A stretch of DNA of 33,473 bases, taken from the NCBI GenBank assembly GCA_903863035.1, contig CAIPAT010000114.1:1-33473 (forward strand), read 5' to 3'. Every line of letters begins with the position of its first letter. The stretch's first letter is position 1. This DNA is from an uncultured Lentisphaeria bacterium (GTDB lineage Bacteria > Verrucomicrobiota > Lentisphaeria > Victivallales > Victivallaceae). The translations under genes and the position numbers were made by a program. This document shows positions 17,256 through 25,775 of this stretch, one piece after another. The notes beneath the pieces are model-generated. The model saw only the letters and a program-made list of their open reading frames with translations, did no database searches and was not told the DNA's origin.

Positions 17256-19139
17256 TTCAACCTGGATGCCGAATTCAGTTACCTGATTCGGAGGCAGACT
17301 GTAATATGCGGTAATGTCGTAGGCATTTCTGGACATGGCATAGAAGATTTTCTTTTTCCATGTCCACATTTTCTCCGTGCTCCTGGAGAAGACCATGGAC
17401 TCCTTGCCCAGGAAATATGAAATGCCGATTTTTTTGCTTAAATCCAATTCCGGAGTGTGTATCAGCGCCAGCGCCTCCGGAACGTTCAGGTTTTCGCAAA
17501 AACCGTAGTTCAATGTCACTCCGTATAATCCCAGCCCGGCGTCATACACATTGAATTCCACTCTTTCCGCGGTGGAAACAAACGGAACTTCATGGGTGAC
17601 TATTTTTAATATTATGGTCTTTTCATGCAAAACTTTATTGTGTTTCAAATTATGCAGTAAAACTCTCGGCACGCCATCGTTACCGCTCAAAAAGACGGCC
17701 AGTCCGCGAACCCGCAACGGCAGCTCGAGATGAAGACTGTCAATAAATATTGACATCGGAACGGATTGCTGAACAATGTTATTCCGCATTAATGCGCGCC
17801 CCTGCCGCCATACCAAAGTCAGCATGCAGATAAAAAAGCCCATGGTCATAGGTATCCACCCGCCGCTGGTAATCTTTAGTGAATTGGCGGCGAAAAAAGT
17901 CAAATCAGTGCAAAGGAAAATGAAAACAACCATCAGGATACAGTATTGCTGAATTTTTGATGTCCACAATCGCGGAATAACCACAATCGCAATCAGTGAA
18001 GTAATCAGCATGGTGCCCGACACTGCTGCTCCATACGCACTGGCCAGGCCGTCGGAATTCTTGAAAATTAATACGAGTAATGCTGTTCCCGCAAACAGAA
18101 TCCAGTTAACCGCAGGCAAGTATATCTGACCAATTTTTTCTTTTGAGGTGTGAATGATGGACATGCGCGGCCAGAAACCAAGCTGGATCGCCTGGCTGGT
18201 CAGTGAGAACATGCCGGAAATAACTGCCTGTGCCGCAATTACTGTCGCCAGCGTGGCAAGTCCTACCAGCGGATACAGCATCCATTCCGGGGCCAGCCGG
18301 TAAAACAAATTTTCAACCTGCCCCGGCTCCCGCAAAATATATGCCCCTTGTCCAAGATAATTTAACATCAGCGCGGGAAAGACCAGAAAACACCAGTTCA
18401 ACCGGATTGGTCTCTTGCCGAAATGTCCCATGTCGGCATAGAGCACCTCCGCGCCGGTGATTGATAGAAAAACTGCTCCCAGAATCAGAAACGCAATTTT
18501 GGGTGAAGTTGATAGCAGAATGACAGCGTGATACGGATTAAACGCCGCAAAGACTAACGGCGTCTTAACGGCTGAACATATTCCCAGCACTGCCATGACA
18601 AGAAACCAGATGATCATAAAAAAGCCGAATACTGAGCCAATTTTTGCGGTACCGTTCTTCTGGACATAAAAGAGAAAAAATAATACTGTAATCGTGATGG
18701 GGATAATGTACGGCTGGCAAAGCGGAGTTCCTATTTTGAGGCCTTCTATCGCGCTTAGAACTGAAATGGCGGGAGTGATAATGCCGTCTCCGTAAAGCAG
18801 GGCGGCGCCAAATATCCCCAGCGGGATAATGAATCCCCAGCGCGGAGCCCGGGCAGTAAGCATGGCAAGCAATGCCAGTATTCCACCTTCTCCGCGGTTG
18901 TCCACTTTAAAAAGGAAAACCAGATAGTTCATTGTTACGACAATGAACAACGCCCAGAAAATCAAAGAAAGCACACCAAGCACATTGGCATTGTTTACTG
19001 CAATAATTTCTCCTGAAAAACAAGCGCGAAACGCATACAGCGGACTGGTTCCAATATCCCCGAAAACCACGCCCAGCGCGGCAATGCATAGTAATACTAT
19101 TTTGGGGCTGCCGGGAGTTGTAGACGCTGATATATTCAT
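17250..19139 (-). CDS. kup: KUP-family potassium transporter
   Basis: A 629-residue potassium uptake protein, the usual family length. About twelve hydrophobic segments occupy the first two thirds, starting with the hallmark GVVFGDIGTSPLYAFRACF and including GDGIITPAISVLSAIEGL and ITGAEVLYADMGHFGKRPIR; a soluble C-terminal domain follows. KUP proteins act as K+/H+ symporters in the cytoplasmic membrane. The gene faces rpe and shares a 6-bp overlap with it. Its upstream side is a 680-bp repeat-bearing region; some kup genes carry c-di-AMP riboswitches, but that consensus was not recognised here. Confidence 0.95.
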   Translation of the reverse strand: MNISASTTPGSPKIVLLCIAALGVVFGDIGTSPLYAFRACFSGEIIAVNNANVLGVLSLIFWALFIVVTMNYLVFLFKVDNRGEGGILALLAMLTARAPRWGFIIPLGIFGAALLYGDGIITPAISVLSAIEGLKIGTPLCQPYIIPITITVLFFLFYVQKNGTAKIGSVFGFFMIIWFLVMAVLGICSAVKTPLVFAAFNPYHAVILLSTSPKIAFLILGAVFLSITGAEVLYADMGHFGKRPIRLNWCFLVFPALMLNYLGQGAYILREPGQVENLFYRLAPEWMLYPLVGLATLATVIAAQAVISGMFSLTSQAIQLGFWPRMSIIHTSKEKIGQIYLPAVNWILFAGTALLVLIFKNSDGLASAYGAAVSGTMLITSLIAIVVIPRLWTSKIQQYCILMVVFIFLCTDLTFFAANSLKITSGGWIPMTMGFFICMLTLVWRQGRALMRNNIVQQSVPMSIFIDSLHLELPLRVRGLAVFLSGNDGVPRVLLHNLKHNKVLHEKTIILKIVTHEVPFVSTAERVEFNVYDAGLGLYGVTLNYGFCENLNVPEALALIHTPELDLSKKIGISYFLGKESMVFSRSTEKMWTWKKKIFYAMSRNAYDITAYYSLPPNQVTEFGIQVEL

Positions 19140-19818
19140 GATTTATAACTTGCAGGCAACTGAAGTGAAATCGCTAAAGACCTGGGCCTGGCGGTCTCAT
19201 CAGCATTAAATCGAGCAGCAGATTTTTTAAAAACCTTAATGCAAGCCGCTGTAACTGAAATCGGACATAACGAGACCATTATCTGCTCTCCGGTTTTATA
19301 TAAATGACTGTTAAAATCTAAATGACAAGCTGATACAATAATATCAAAACAGGCATTATTCAAATGTTACGGCCGCCTGCACCGCGAAGAACTCTTTTTT
19401 ATTTACGCATTTTCCAAAAACTGGAGGTTCAGATCAAGATATACCCTGCACGGCTGAAAATTTAAGAATAGACGAGCAGGATTGCGATCTTCGAGTTGGG
19501 ATTCGCACGCTTCGAGGCCTTCGATACCCCGGTATCGGCAGCCGCTCAGAATACGAACCAATTCTTAAAATCTTCGCAATCTATGTTAAATATTTAGCCG
19601 TGCAGAGTATACGGTCCGCTTTTCAAAGTCAATCTTTTATCATAATGACTGGCAGGTTAGGAGCCGTAAAGAAATAAACTTTACATCTTCGCGCTTCTCC
19701 CGAATGCCTTTGTGTTTGCCGGTTCGTTACATACCTTCAGGTATGCGCCTTACCGGCAATTCCCAGAATCTCTTCGGGATATTTCGCGAGGCTTGTCAAG
19801 TTTTTTCTTGACAGCTCC
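19140..19818. other. Intergenic region carrying elements B and A
   Basis: No gene supported. The first 220 bp would be the kup leader and contain complementary segments GGTCTC (19193-19198) with GAGACC (19272-19277), and AGCAGAT (19217-19223) with ATCTGCT (19281-19287). Element B lies at 19442-19609 and element A at 19656-19823, the latter running into the stop codon of the next gene. Confidence 0.6.
19442..19609 (+). repeat. Element B, copy 1: 168-bp MITE-like element flanked by TA
   Basis: Termini are inverted: TACCCTGCACGGCTGAAAA at the left and, reverse-complemented, TACTCTGCACGGCTAAATA at the right. A TA dinucleotide lies outside each end (19440-19441 and 19610-19611), as expected from a TA-duplicating insertion. 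The interior includes a CGATAC-cccg-GTATCG hairpin and is non-coding. A second copy in the opposite orientation is at 32104-32285. Confidence 0.8.
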
Positions 19819-19823
19819 TTAGC
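19656..19823 (-). repeat. Element A, copy 2: MITE-like 168-bp element overlapping a stop codon
   Basis: Same length and order of hairpins as 7795-7962, with scattered substitutions. On the minus strand it begins GCTAAGGAGCTGTCAAG; the TAA in this sequence is the stop codon of the UroD-family gene (19819-19821). The opposite terminus, reverse-complemented, reads GGTTAGGAGCCGTAAAG, so the termini are imperfect inverted repeats. No clear target duplication was seen. Confidence 0.78.
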
Positions 19824-20799
19824 AGTTTACAGGGTAATTCCCTTCTTTGCGCCAGACCTCAAGCAGCAGTTCATAACGTTCCAGGCGCATTCCGGTATAA
19901 ACACAGTTGCTGGTGGAAAAGATATAGCCGCCGCCCGGCATACCGTGTTTCAGCGCGTAACGGGCGGATTCAATGACCTGTTCGTCGGTCCCAGTATCAA
20001 TCAACCCGCAGTTGACGTTGCCGATCAGACATACTTTCTGGCCGTACAGCCGTTTTAATTCAGCAATGTCCACTCCCCCCTGCGGATCAAGCGAATGCAG
20101 CGCATGTGGTTCACATTCAATTAACTGGTCAACAATCGGCATGATGTTGCCGTCGGTATGCTTGATCGTGTAGAATCCCATATCGCGGTAAGCGCGGATC
20201 AGCCGCTTGAGATAAGGCGTGACAAACTCCGCGAACTGGTCCGGAGAAATGAATGGATTGTCGTTCATGCAGTAATCCGCACACAGCGCAAAGCCGTCCA
20301 GTCCGCCGGGAATCCGGAACTTTTCCGCTTTTTCAATTGCGCGGTTGACCATAGCTTCGGCATCGGCTTTCACTTTTTCGGGTTCGTCGGCCAGACGATA
20401 GATGAATTCCATAAAGGCATTGCCGCCGGGAATCCCGTAGGTGGCGTCGCCATGCATCAGGATAAAATACTTATCTCCGGATTTCTCCCGGATCAGCTCA
20501 ATCAGGCGCGTGGTCTCGTCAAACGTTCCCGGATTCGGATGAATAAAAATTGCGCTGTGTTCGAAACGTTCAGCGGTGTTAATATAGAGCTGCGCGATTT
20601 CGTTGCGGTGCAGTTTGCGTTCCGTTTCCGTCATCTGGTCCCACTGATGGTAAGCCCGGTGCGATGGATGAATCTTGCCGAAAGCTTCCATGGTAAGAAA
20701 GAATACCAGTTCAAAGTGGGGGACCCGCCCGGTCAGCGGCTTGCGTTCGAGCGTTGCGATAAACCGTTCACGCGGCGTCATTGCTGCAGTTTGCGTCAT
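19819..20799 (-). CDS. Uroporphyrinogen decarboxylase family (URO-D/MtaA-like) protein
   Basis: A 326-residue TIM-barrel protein of the URO-D superfamily, which contains true uroporphyrinogen decarboxylases and corrinoid-linked methyltransferases. Visible segments are TPRERFIATLERK at the N-terminus, GGLDGFALCADYCMNDNPFISP, KHTDGNIMPIVDQLIE, HSLDPQGGVDIAELKRLYG and LIGNVNCGLIDTGT near the C-terminus. The HTDG replaces the HxCG zinc motif of MtaA-type enzymes, so methyltransferase chemistry is uncertain. It diverges from an AraC-family gene, its likely regulator. Its last codon and stop fall at the edge of repeat element A, so the natural C-terminus may have been altered. Confidence 0.8.
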   Translation of the reverse strand: MTQTAAMTPRERFIATLERKPLTGRVPHFELVFFLTMEAFGKIHPSHRAYHQWDQMTETERKLHRNEIAQLYINTAERFEHSAIFIHPNPGTFDETTRLIELIREKSGDKYFILMHGDATYGIPGGNAFMEFIYRLADEPEKVKADAEAMVNRAIEKAEKFRIPGGLDGFALCADYCMNDNPFISPDQFAEFVTPYLKRLIRAYRDMGFYTIKHTDGNIMPIVDQLIECEPHALHSLDPQGGVDIAELKRLYGQKVCLIGNVNCGLIDTGTDEQVIESARYALKHGMPGGGYIFSTSNCVYTGMRLERYELLLEVWRKEGNYPVNC

Positions 20800-20937
20800 A
20801 ATTTATTTCCAGATTTATTTGTGGTAAAAAAACAATAATACATTTTAAAAAATTTAATTGCCTGTAAATTTATTACATAGTATATTATAACATGAAAACA
20901 GCTTTACGGCTATTGTACAGATTCCTTAAAATGTGGT

Positions 20938-21798
20938 ATGAATTATATGAAAAACAGCAGGCAGGGCAATGAAACGGCAAATCAGGAATTCCGCTGGCAG
21001 CTGCACTGCCTGCCGGCAATTATCCGCGCCAACCGCTATTTCCTGAAAGACCGTAATTTTAAAACGGTTTATTGTTCATCCGCCCACCATGCTCTGCATA
21101 TGTACGATTACAGCGGAGAAATGTATATCGGCGACCGCCTGATAAAAATTTCCCGCGGCGATATTACTATTTCCCCTTGCGGGGTCAAGACGTCATATCA
21201 CCTGGAGGAAGACGGCGGCTGGCACTATTGCACTCACTTTATGGCGGGCAGCCACGAATCAGCGGTGGAAGATATGACGCTCAGCATGCCGCTGTATTTC
21301 CCGTCCGGAAAGGATTACACTGAAAACGCGGTAAGGTTTCAGGAAATAATTACGCTGTTCGCGCTGGCGCAAAAATCCGGGATTGCCGGGTTCGGGGCGG
21401 CCGGCGCGCTCCGCCAGTTTCTACTGTGGATGCACGTCAAAGCTCAGGGCATTGTCTCATACAGCGCAAGCTCATCCAGGCTTGAACAGAAAATCAAGTT
21501 TGCTCAGAATTATATAGATATGATGCTGGACGAACCTGTCAGCATCAGCCGGCTTGCCGGAAGATGCGAGATCAGCCGGAACTACCTGACGCAGATGTTC
21601 AGAAAAACACACGGCATGACCATCCAGCGTTACGTTCTCCAGCGCCGGATTGACAAAGCAAAACATCTGCTGGAAACCACGGCCATGTCCGTCAAAGAAA
21701 TCGGCGTGACGGTCGGCTTTCCCGATCCCCGGCATTTCAACAAACGTTTCCGGTTCGCCGCCGGCTGTTCACCTTCCGAGTTCCGTTTGAAAAAATAA
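20938..21798 (+). CDS. AraC-family transcriptional regulator
   Basis: A 286-residue regulator. An N-terminal cupin-like sensing domain (about 1-170; MYDYSGEMYIGDRLIKISRG and a His-containing WHYCTHFM) is followed by the C-terminal double helix-turn-helix: SISRLAGRCEISRNYLTQMF and AMSVKEIGVTVGFPDPRHFN, ending in the SPSEFR signature. The effector is probably a sugar or sugar derivative (family knowledge). It diverges from the UroD-family gene across about 140 AT-rich bp, where its operator is expected, and converges with kdgK. Confidence 0.9.
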   Translation: MNYMKNSRQGNETANQEFRWQLHCLPAIIRANRYFLKDRNFKTVYCSSAHHALHMYDYSGEMYIGDRLIKISRGDITISPCGVKTSYHLEEDGGWHYCTHFMAGSHESAVEDMTLSMPLYFPSGKDYTENAVRFQEIITLFALAQKSGIAGFGAAGALRQFLLWMHVKAQGIVSYSASSSRLEQKIKFAQNYIDMMLDEPVSISRLAGRCEISRNYLTQMFRKTHGMTIQRYVLQRRIDKAKHLLETTAMSVKEIGVTVGFPDPRHFNKRFRFAAGCSPSEFRLKK

Positions 21799-21821
21799 TC
21801 GCCGGAACGTCAAAACAGATG

Positions 21822-22916
21822 CTACCGGACCACCCGGCCCGAACCGGCCCCCCCCATCAGCGCCTCGACTTCCGCCCGGGATGAAAAATTTATATCTCCG
21901 GAAATTGAATGAGCCAGGCATGAAGCCGCGACCGCAAAGGAAATGGCTTTACTGTTTTCCGACAGCTCCGGCGTCGTCAGCGCGAAAATCAGCCCGGCTG
22001 CAAAAGAATCCCCGCCGCCAACGCGGTCAACAATGTTTTTTATTTCGTAAGGTTCGTATTTCCCAGATTTCAGCGGCGCAAAAAATGCGTCTTCAGTTTT
22101 GACATCGTAAAGCAATGCACCCCAGTTGTTGTGACTGGCGGACATACTTTCCCGAAGCGTGATAGCGACTTTTGAAACATTGGGAAACTGCGCAGCGATC
22201 TTTCCGGCAACCTGCGGATATTTGTCAACAGCAATCTTCCCGGAATTGACATCCGTGTCAGCGGCGTGTATGCCCAATACATCCGAAGCATCTTCTTCAT
22301 TGGCGATAACCACATCAACATAAGGAAGTATATTGCGCATGGTTTTCTCCGCCAGTTCCCCTGGCGGCAGCGACGCGTCCCATTTCCAAAGCTTTTTCCG
22401 GAAGTTCAGGTCGCAGGAAACGGTCACATTATTGGCTTTCGCCGCCTTGACCGCCGCAAGAGAGGCTTCGGCCGCAATCCTGGAAATGGCAGGAGTGATC
22501 CCGCTGATATGAAACCATGATGCGCCGGCAAATATTTTATTCCAGTCATACGCTTCTGCCGGAGTTATGGCGACAGTGGAATTCTCCCGGTCGTAAATGA
22601 CATTGCTGGGACGTTGATTAGCGCCGGTTTCGAGAAAATATAGTCCAAGCCGGCCTTTACCGGAACGCACAATTGCGGACGTATCCACTCCCAATGAACG
22701 GAGAAACGCGACGCAGGCATCGCCCAGCGCATTTTTCGGCAGCGCGGAGACAAATGCGGCATTGCCGCCCATCAGGGTAATCGAACCCGCCACGTTGGAT
22801 TCCGCCCCGCCAAATGTCAGGTTCAATTTCCCCGGCATCACCTGGGCAAATCTCAGAAATTCATCCGGGGCGAAGCGGCCCATTACTTCGCCGAAAGTAA
22901 CAACTTTATTACTCAT
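21822..22916 (-). CDS. kdgK: 2-dehydro-3-deoxygluconokinase (KDG kinase), PfkB family
   Basis: A 364-residue ribokinase-fold sugar kinase converting KDG and ATP to KDPG. N-terminal VVTFGEVMGRFAP and GGAESNVAGS (sugar binding) and C-terminal DRVGGGDSFAAGLIFAL (anion hole and catalytic Asp) define the PfkB family; SCDLNFRKKLW and ANEEDASDVLG are typical of KDG kinases. Assignment is strengthened by the KDPG aldolase gene 3 bp upstream. It is the last gene of the operon GntR, BNR protein, aldolase, kinase. Confidence 0.9.
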   Translation of the reverse strand: MSNKVVTFGEVMGRFAPDEFLRFAQVMPGKLNLTFGGAESNVAGSITLMGGNAAFVSALPKNALGDACVAFLRSLGVDTSAIVRSGKGRLGLYFLETGANQRPSNVIYDRENSTVAITPAEAYDWNKIFAGASWFHISGITPAISRIAAEASLAAVKAAKANNVTVSCDLNFRKKLWKWDASLPPGELAEKTMRNILPYVDVVIANEEDASDVLGIHAADTDVNSGKIAVDKYPQVAGKIAAQFPNVSKVAITLRESMSASHNNWGALLYDVKTEDAFFAPLKSGKYEPYEIKNIVDRVGGGDSFAAGLIFALTTPELSENSKAISFAVAASCLAHSISGDINFSSRAEVEALMGGAGSGRVVR

Positions 22917-22919
22917 GTC

Positions 22920-23582
22920 TCATTTTCCTCTTATTGCTTTTACAGTTTCAGTTGCTTTTGCCGCCGCGGCAGTGATCGCCGCCCAGTCATTGGCTTTGAT
23001 CATGTCGCGTTTGGCGATCCATGAACCGCCGACCGCGGCGACAGACGGATCGGCCAGATATGAAGCCAGATTATTCTGATCAAGTCCGCCGAGCGGAATG
23101 AATTTCAAACCAAGATGCATGTAAGGCGCGGACATGTTTTTCAGATGCGCGAGTCCGCCGCTGGTTTCCGCCGGGAAGAATTTCAACAGACGGCAGCCGT
23201 GTTCAAGCGCGGCTTCAATATCGGATGGCGTACATATTCCCGGCGCAAACGGCAGCCCTGCCTCTTTTGCTTTCGCGACGACTCGCGGATTCATTCCCGG
23301 AGCCACTCCGAATTCCGCGCCTGCATCCTTCGCTTCCATAACCTGATCCGGAGTGAGAATAGTTCCAATACCGGCGATCATTTCATGAACATTGCGTTTT
23401 ATTTCCTTCAATGCTTCAATTGCCGCCGGAGTACGGAGTGTCAGCTCCATGACATCAATGCCGCCGGCAAGCAAAGCTTTCGCCAGCGGGACAGCATCCT
23501 CCACGCGGTCAATGACCAGTACTGCGATTACACCGCAAGCCTCTATTCTACCCGTCAGTTTTTCATTGAAAAGTTCTTTCAT
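22920..23582 (-). CDS. eda: KDPG / KHG aldolase
   Basis: A 220-residue class I aldolase splitting 2-keto-3-deoxy-6-phosphogluconate into pyruvate and glyceraldehyde 3-phosphate. The catalytic base E46 lies in MELTLRT with R50, GIGTIL and PFAPGICTPSDIEAAL form the pyruvate pocket, and the Schiff-base lysine is K134 in LLKFFPAE. The phosphate-binding end reads IPLGGLDQNN, near the usual PTGGI. Its start overlaps the end of the BNR gene by 4 bp and kdgK follows after 3 bp, so it is inside a tightly coupled operon. Confidence 0.94.
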   Translation of the reverse strand: MKELFNEKLTGRIEACGVIAVLVIDRVEDAVPLAKALLAGGIDVMELTLRTPAAIEALKEIKRNVHEMIAGIGTILTPDQVMEAKDAGAEFGVAPGMNPRVVAKAKEAGLPFAPGICTPSDIEAALEHGCRLLKFFPAETSGGLAHLKNMSAPYMHLGLKFIPLGGLDQNNLASYLADPSVAAVGGSWIAKRDMIKANDWAAITAAAAKATETVKAIRGK

Positions 23583-24730
23583 GCCCTGATACCTCCAGTT
23601 TTATTTACCAATATTTTTAATTCGGCCTGCGGAGTTACGCATTTACCGGCCAGAACATCCGCTTCCCGGAATGACGCCATGCAAATCGCCCCTTCTTTAT
23701 GACGTTCATAATCATAGATTATTCTGATTACACCTTCTTTGTCTTCTGCTCCGTCCGGATATGAAACACCGGCTCTTTCATCCAGCAGCAGTCCGCCTTT
23801 CCATGTTTTTCCGTCATCATCCGATATAAAGGCGGTAAGATGTGAACGGTTACGCCATGTCTTGCCGTCAATATAAAGTTTCACGGCCATTTCCGGAGAA
23901 GTATCCGCATGATTCACAAGAATTAGATTCCCCGAAGACAACCGCCGGATGAAGAAACGTGAATTCGGTCCGCCAAGACCTGAATTCTCTCCAGGAGTCC
24001 ATGTTCTACCCTGGTCTGATGAGAAACTTTGTCCTATTCCGTAAAAAGTTCTTACCAGCATCCAGAGTCTTCCGTCCTTCAATTCCACAATCATGTGCTC
24101 ATCAAAGCATCTGTGCGGCACGGCTGCGCCGCCGCGATATGAAAACGTCTGGCCGTTATCGGTCGAGACAACCATATTCGCGCCACACTGTGACGCGAGG
24201 CTGGCCGGAACTTTACCGCCGCCGATGCCGTCCCCCCATATTGCCACCGGCAGTGCCCATGTGCCATCAGCAAGAACCGTCGGCTTGTTCATCATTATCC
24301 CGTCGGCAATGCGCACCGGTTCGCTCCACGTCAGTATCTCAGCATCAGGGTCGGCGGTAAATATAGCCCAGAGGCCGTTTGCGCCATCGGAAATAGTTCC
24401 GTCCTTCGGGGAAAATGATTGCGCCCAGAACCACCACAATCTGCCTTGCGGATCAAGCCACAGCGCGGGATCGAAGGCGCGGATATTGCGTCCGGACGGG
24501 TCAATGACCGCAACCGGTTCACTCCAGGTTCTGCCCAGGTCGCTGCTCTGTACCAGTACCGCGAAATTTTCCGGCCCTTCATTGACGCCGCCGGAATACC
24601 AGGTGGCGAACAGACTGCCGCCCGGACTCATTGCCACTCCCGGAATCCCTTGAAACTGCCTGCTGGCAGTTTTATGCTTCGCATCAGGAGTGTATATTAT
24701 CTCAACCGGGTTTAACGAATCGTCATTCAT
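23579..24730 (-). CDS. BNR-repeat sialidase-like protein, cytoplasmic
   Basis: A 383-residue predicted beta-propeller with at least four Asp-box repeats: SSDLGRTW (62-69), STDNGQTF, SSDQGRTW and SDDDGKTW. True sialidases carry an N-terminal (F/Y)RIP with a catalytic Arg; the equivalent here is FQGIP (26-30), so that Arg is absent and sialidase activity is doubtful. There is no signal peptide, implying an intracellular substrate. Linkage to KDG kinase and KDPG aldolase suggests it acts on a uronate- or KDG-yielding saccharide, but the reaction is unknown. The gene starts 14 bp after the GntR gene and overlaps eda. Confidence 0.78.
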   Translation of the reverse strand: MNDDSLNPVEIIYTPDAKHKTASRQFQGIPGVAMSPGGSLFATWYSGGVNEGPENFAVLVQSSDLGRTWSEPVAVIDPSGRNIRAFDPALWLDPQGRLWWFWAQSFSPKDGTISDGANGLWAIFTADPDAEILTWSEPVRIADGIMMNKPTVLADGTWALPVAIWGDGIGGGKVPASLASQCGANMVVSTDNGQTFSYRGGAAVPHRCFDEHMIVELKDGRLWMLVRTFYGIGQSFSSDQGRTWTPGENSGLGGPNSRFFIRRLSSGNLILVNHADTSPEMAVKLYIDGKTWRNRSHLTAFISDDDGKTWKGGLLLDERAGVSYPDGAEDKEGVIRIIYDYERHKEGAICMASFREADVLAGKCVTPQAELKILVNKTGGIRA

Positions 24731-24744
24731 TCCCTTATCTCCAA

Positions 24745-25497
24745 TTATTCCGTTTCCATTTTATAAATCGATTTATAGAGTTTTTCAGCGTATGTCCTGC
24801 GGTCACTATTTGCGGAAGCATGGTCGCTTTTACGGTTGGCCAGCGCTGTATCCCGGCTGAAATGAATATGCGCTTTAATCCAGTGTTCCGCCTTGTCAGG
24901 ATTCTGCTTTTTTATATACTTCAGAATTTCATGATGCTGTTTAATCGTGGTTGATACCTGCTCAAGATTATGTTTATGACTTTTGAACCCGAGAAGGCGT
25001 CCGAGGATATGACATTCCCGCATGGTTTTGTTGATTATCGAATTCTCCGCCGCCGCGAGTATCAGCAGATGAAACTCGGCATCGGCTTTCATATATTCAA
25101 CTTCTTCTTCCGAACTGAAAACCTCCCGGTTTGATTTTTTAAGTTCGTGCGCGATTTCAGCCTGCCTGTCCATGCATTCTTTCAATTTGTCGGTATCAAG
25201 CCGGTTCATTTTCAATGCGGCCTGCCGGACGCAGAACGACTCAAGCGCTTCGCGCACTTCATAAAGTTCGTTGATCTTCCGGGTGTCTATCTCTGCAACA
25301 ATAATTCCTGAATTCGGACGATGCTCCAGTATTCCTTCCGCTGTAAGCTGGCGGAACGCCTCGCGCAAAGGAGTCGGGCTTATACCGATCTCTTTTGCCA
25401 GACCGACTTCGCACAAACGCATCCCGGGTTCGAGTTTTCCGGAAATTATCCTGGAAAGAACGTGTTCATATGCTTTATGTTTTAAAGTAATTTTCAT
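24745..25497 (-). CDS. GntR-family regulator, FadR/FCD subfamily
   Basis: A 250-residue repressor-type regulator. The N-terminal winged helix (AYEHVLSRIISGKLEPGMRL, GISPTPLREAFRQLTAEGIL) is followed by an all-helical FCD ligand domain with metal-ligand candidates DAEFH, the HHEIL segment and the HIHFS segment near residue 210. FCD regulators commonly sense sugar acids and repress hexuronate or gluconate genes. It is the first gene of the KDG operon, which it probably controls; a perfect 12-bp palindrome lies one base before its start codon. It has no obvious Shine-Dalgarno sequence. Confidence 0.9.
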   Translation of the reverse strand: MKITLKHKAYEHVLSRIISGKLEPGMRLCEVGLAKEIGISPTPLREAFRQLTAEGILEHRPNSGIIVAEIDTRKINELYEVREALESFCVRQAALKMNRLDTDKLKECMDRQAEIAHELKKSNREVFSSEEEVEYMKADAEFHLLILAAAENSIINKTMRECHILGRLLGFKSHKHNLEQVSTTIKQHHEILKYIKKQNPDKAEHWIKAHIHFSRDTALANRKSDHASANSDRRTYAEKLYKSIYKMETE

Positions 25498-25498
25498 G

Positions 25499-25510
25499 AT
25501 TCTATAGAAT
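25499..25510. promoter_or_regulatory. Candidate GntR operator, perfect palindrome ATTCTATAGAAT
   Basis: A perfect 12-bp palindrome immediately upstream of the GntR-family start codon, followed by a partial second site TTTTCTATATAATATTC (about 25518-25534). Position and symmetry fit autorepression of the KDG operon. Binding is inferred only from position and symmetry. Confidence 0.45.
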
Positions 25511-25775
25511 TTATATGTTTTCTATATAATATTCAAAAAAAGCTGTTTGTCAAGCCTTTAATTTATATTTATAAGTAAAATAAATCCATTTTATGCGTTA
25601 CCATGACGGATAGCAAACCACTGAAACAGCACAAAACAGACCAGCGGTTCCGTCGGCGGAGAGCAAATTTTGCAGGGTAATCCTTGACCGTTCCGGATTG
25701 CGATCTGAAATAGAAGCTTGAAAAATCATATCTCTGCAATAGCTTAGTAGTTTACAATTTAAAAGGAGAGCGGAA

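Noticed and set aside
19140-19363. c-di-AMP (ydaO-type) riboswitch upstream of kup
   Set aside because: The conserved core sequences of that class could not be matched by eye.
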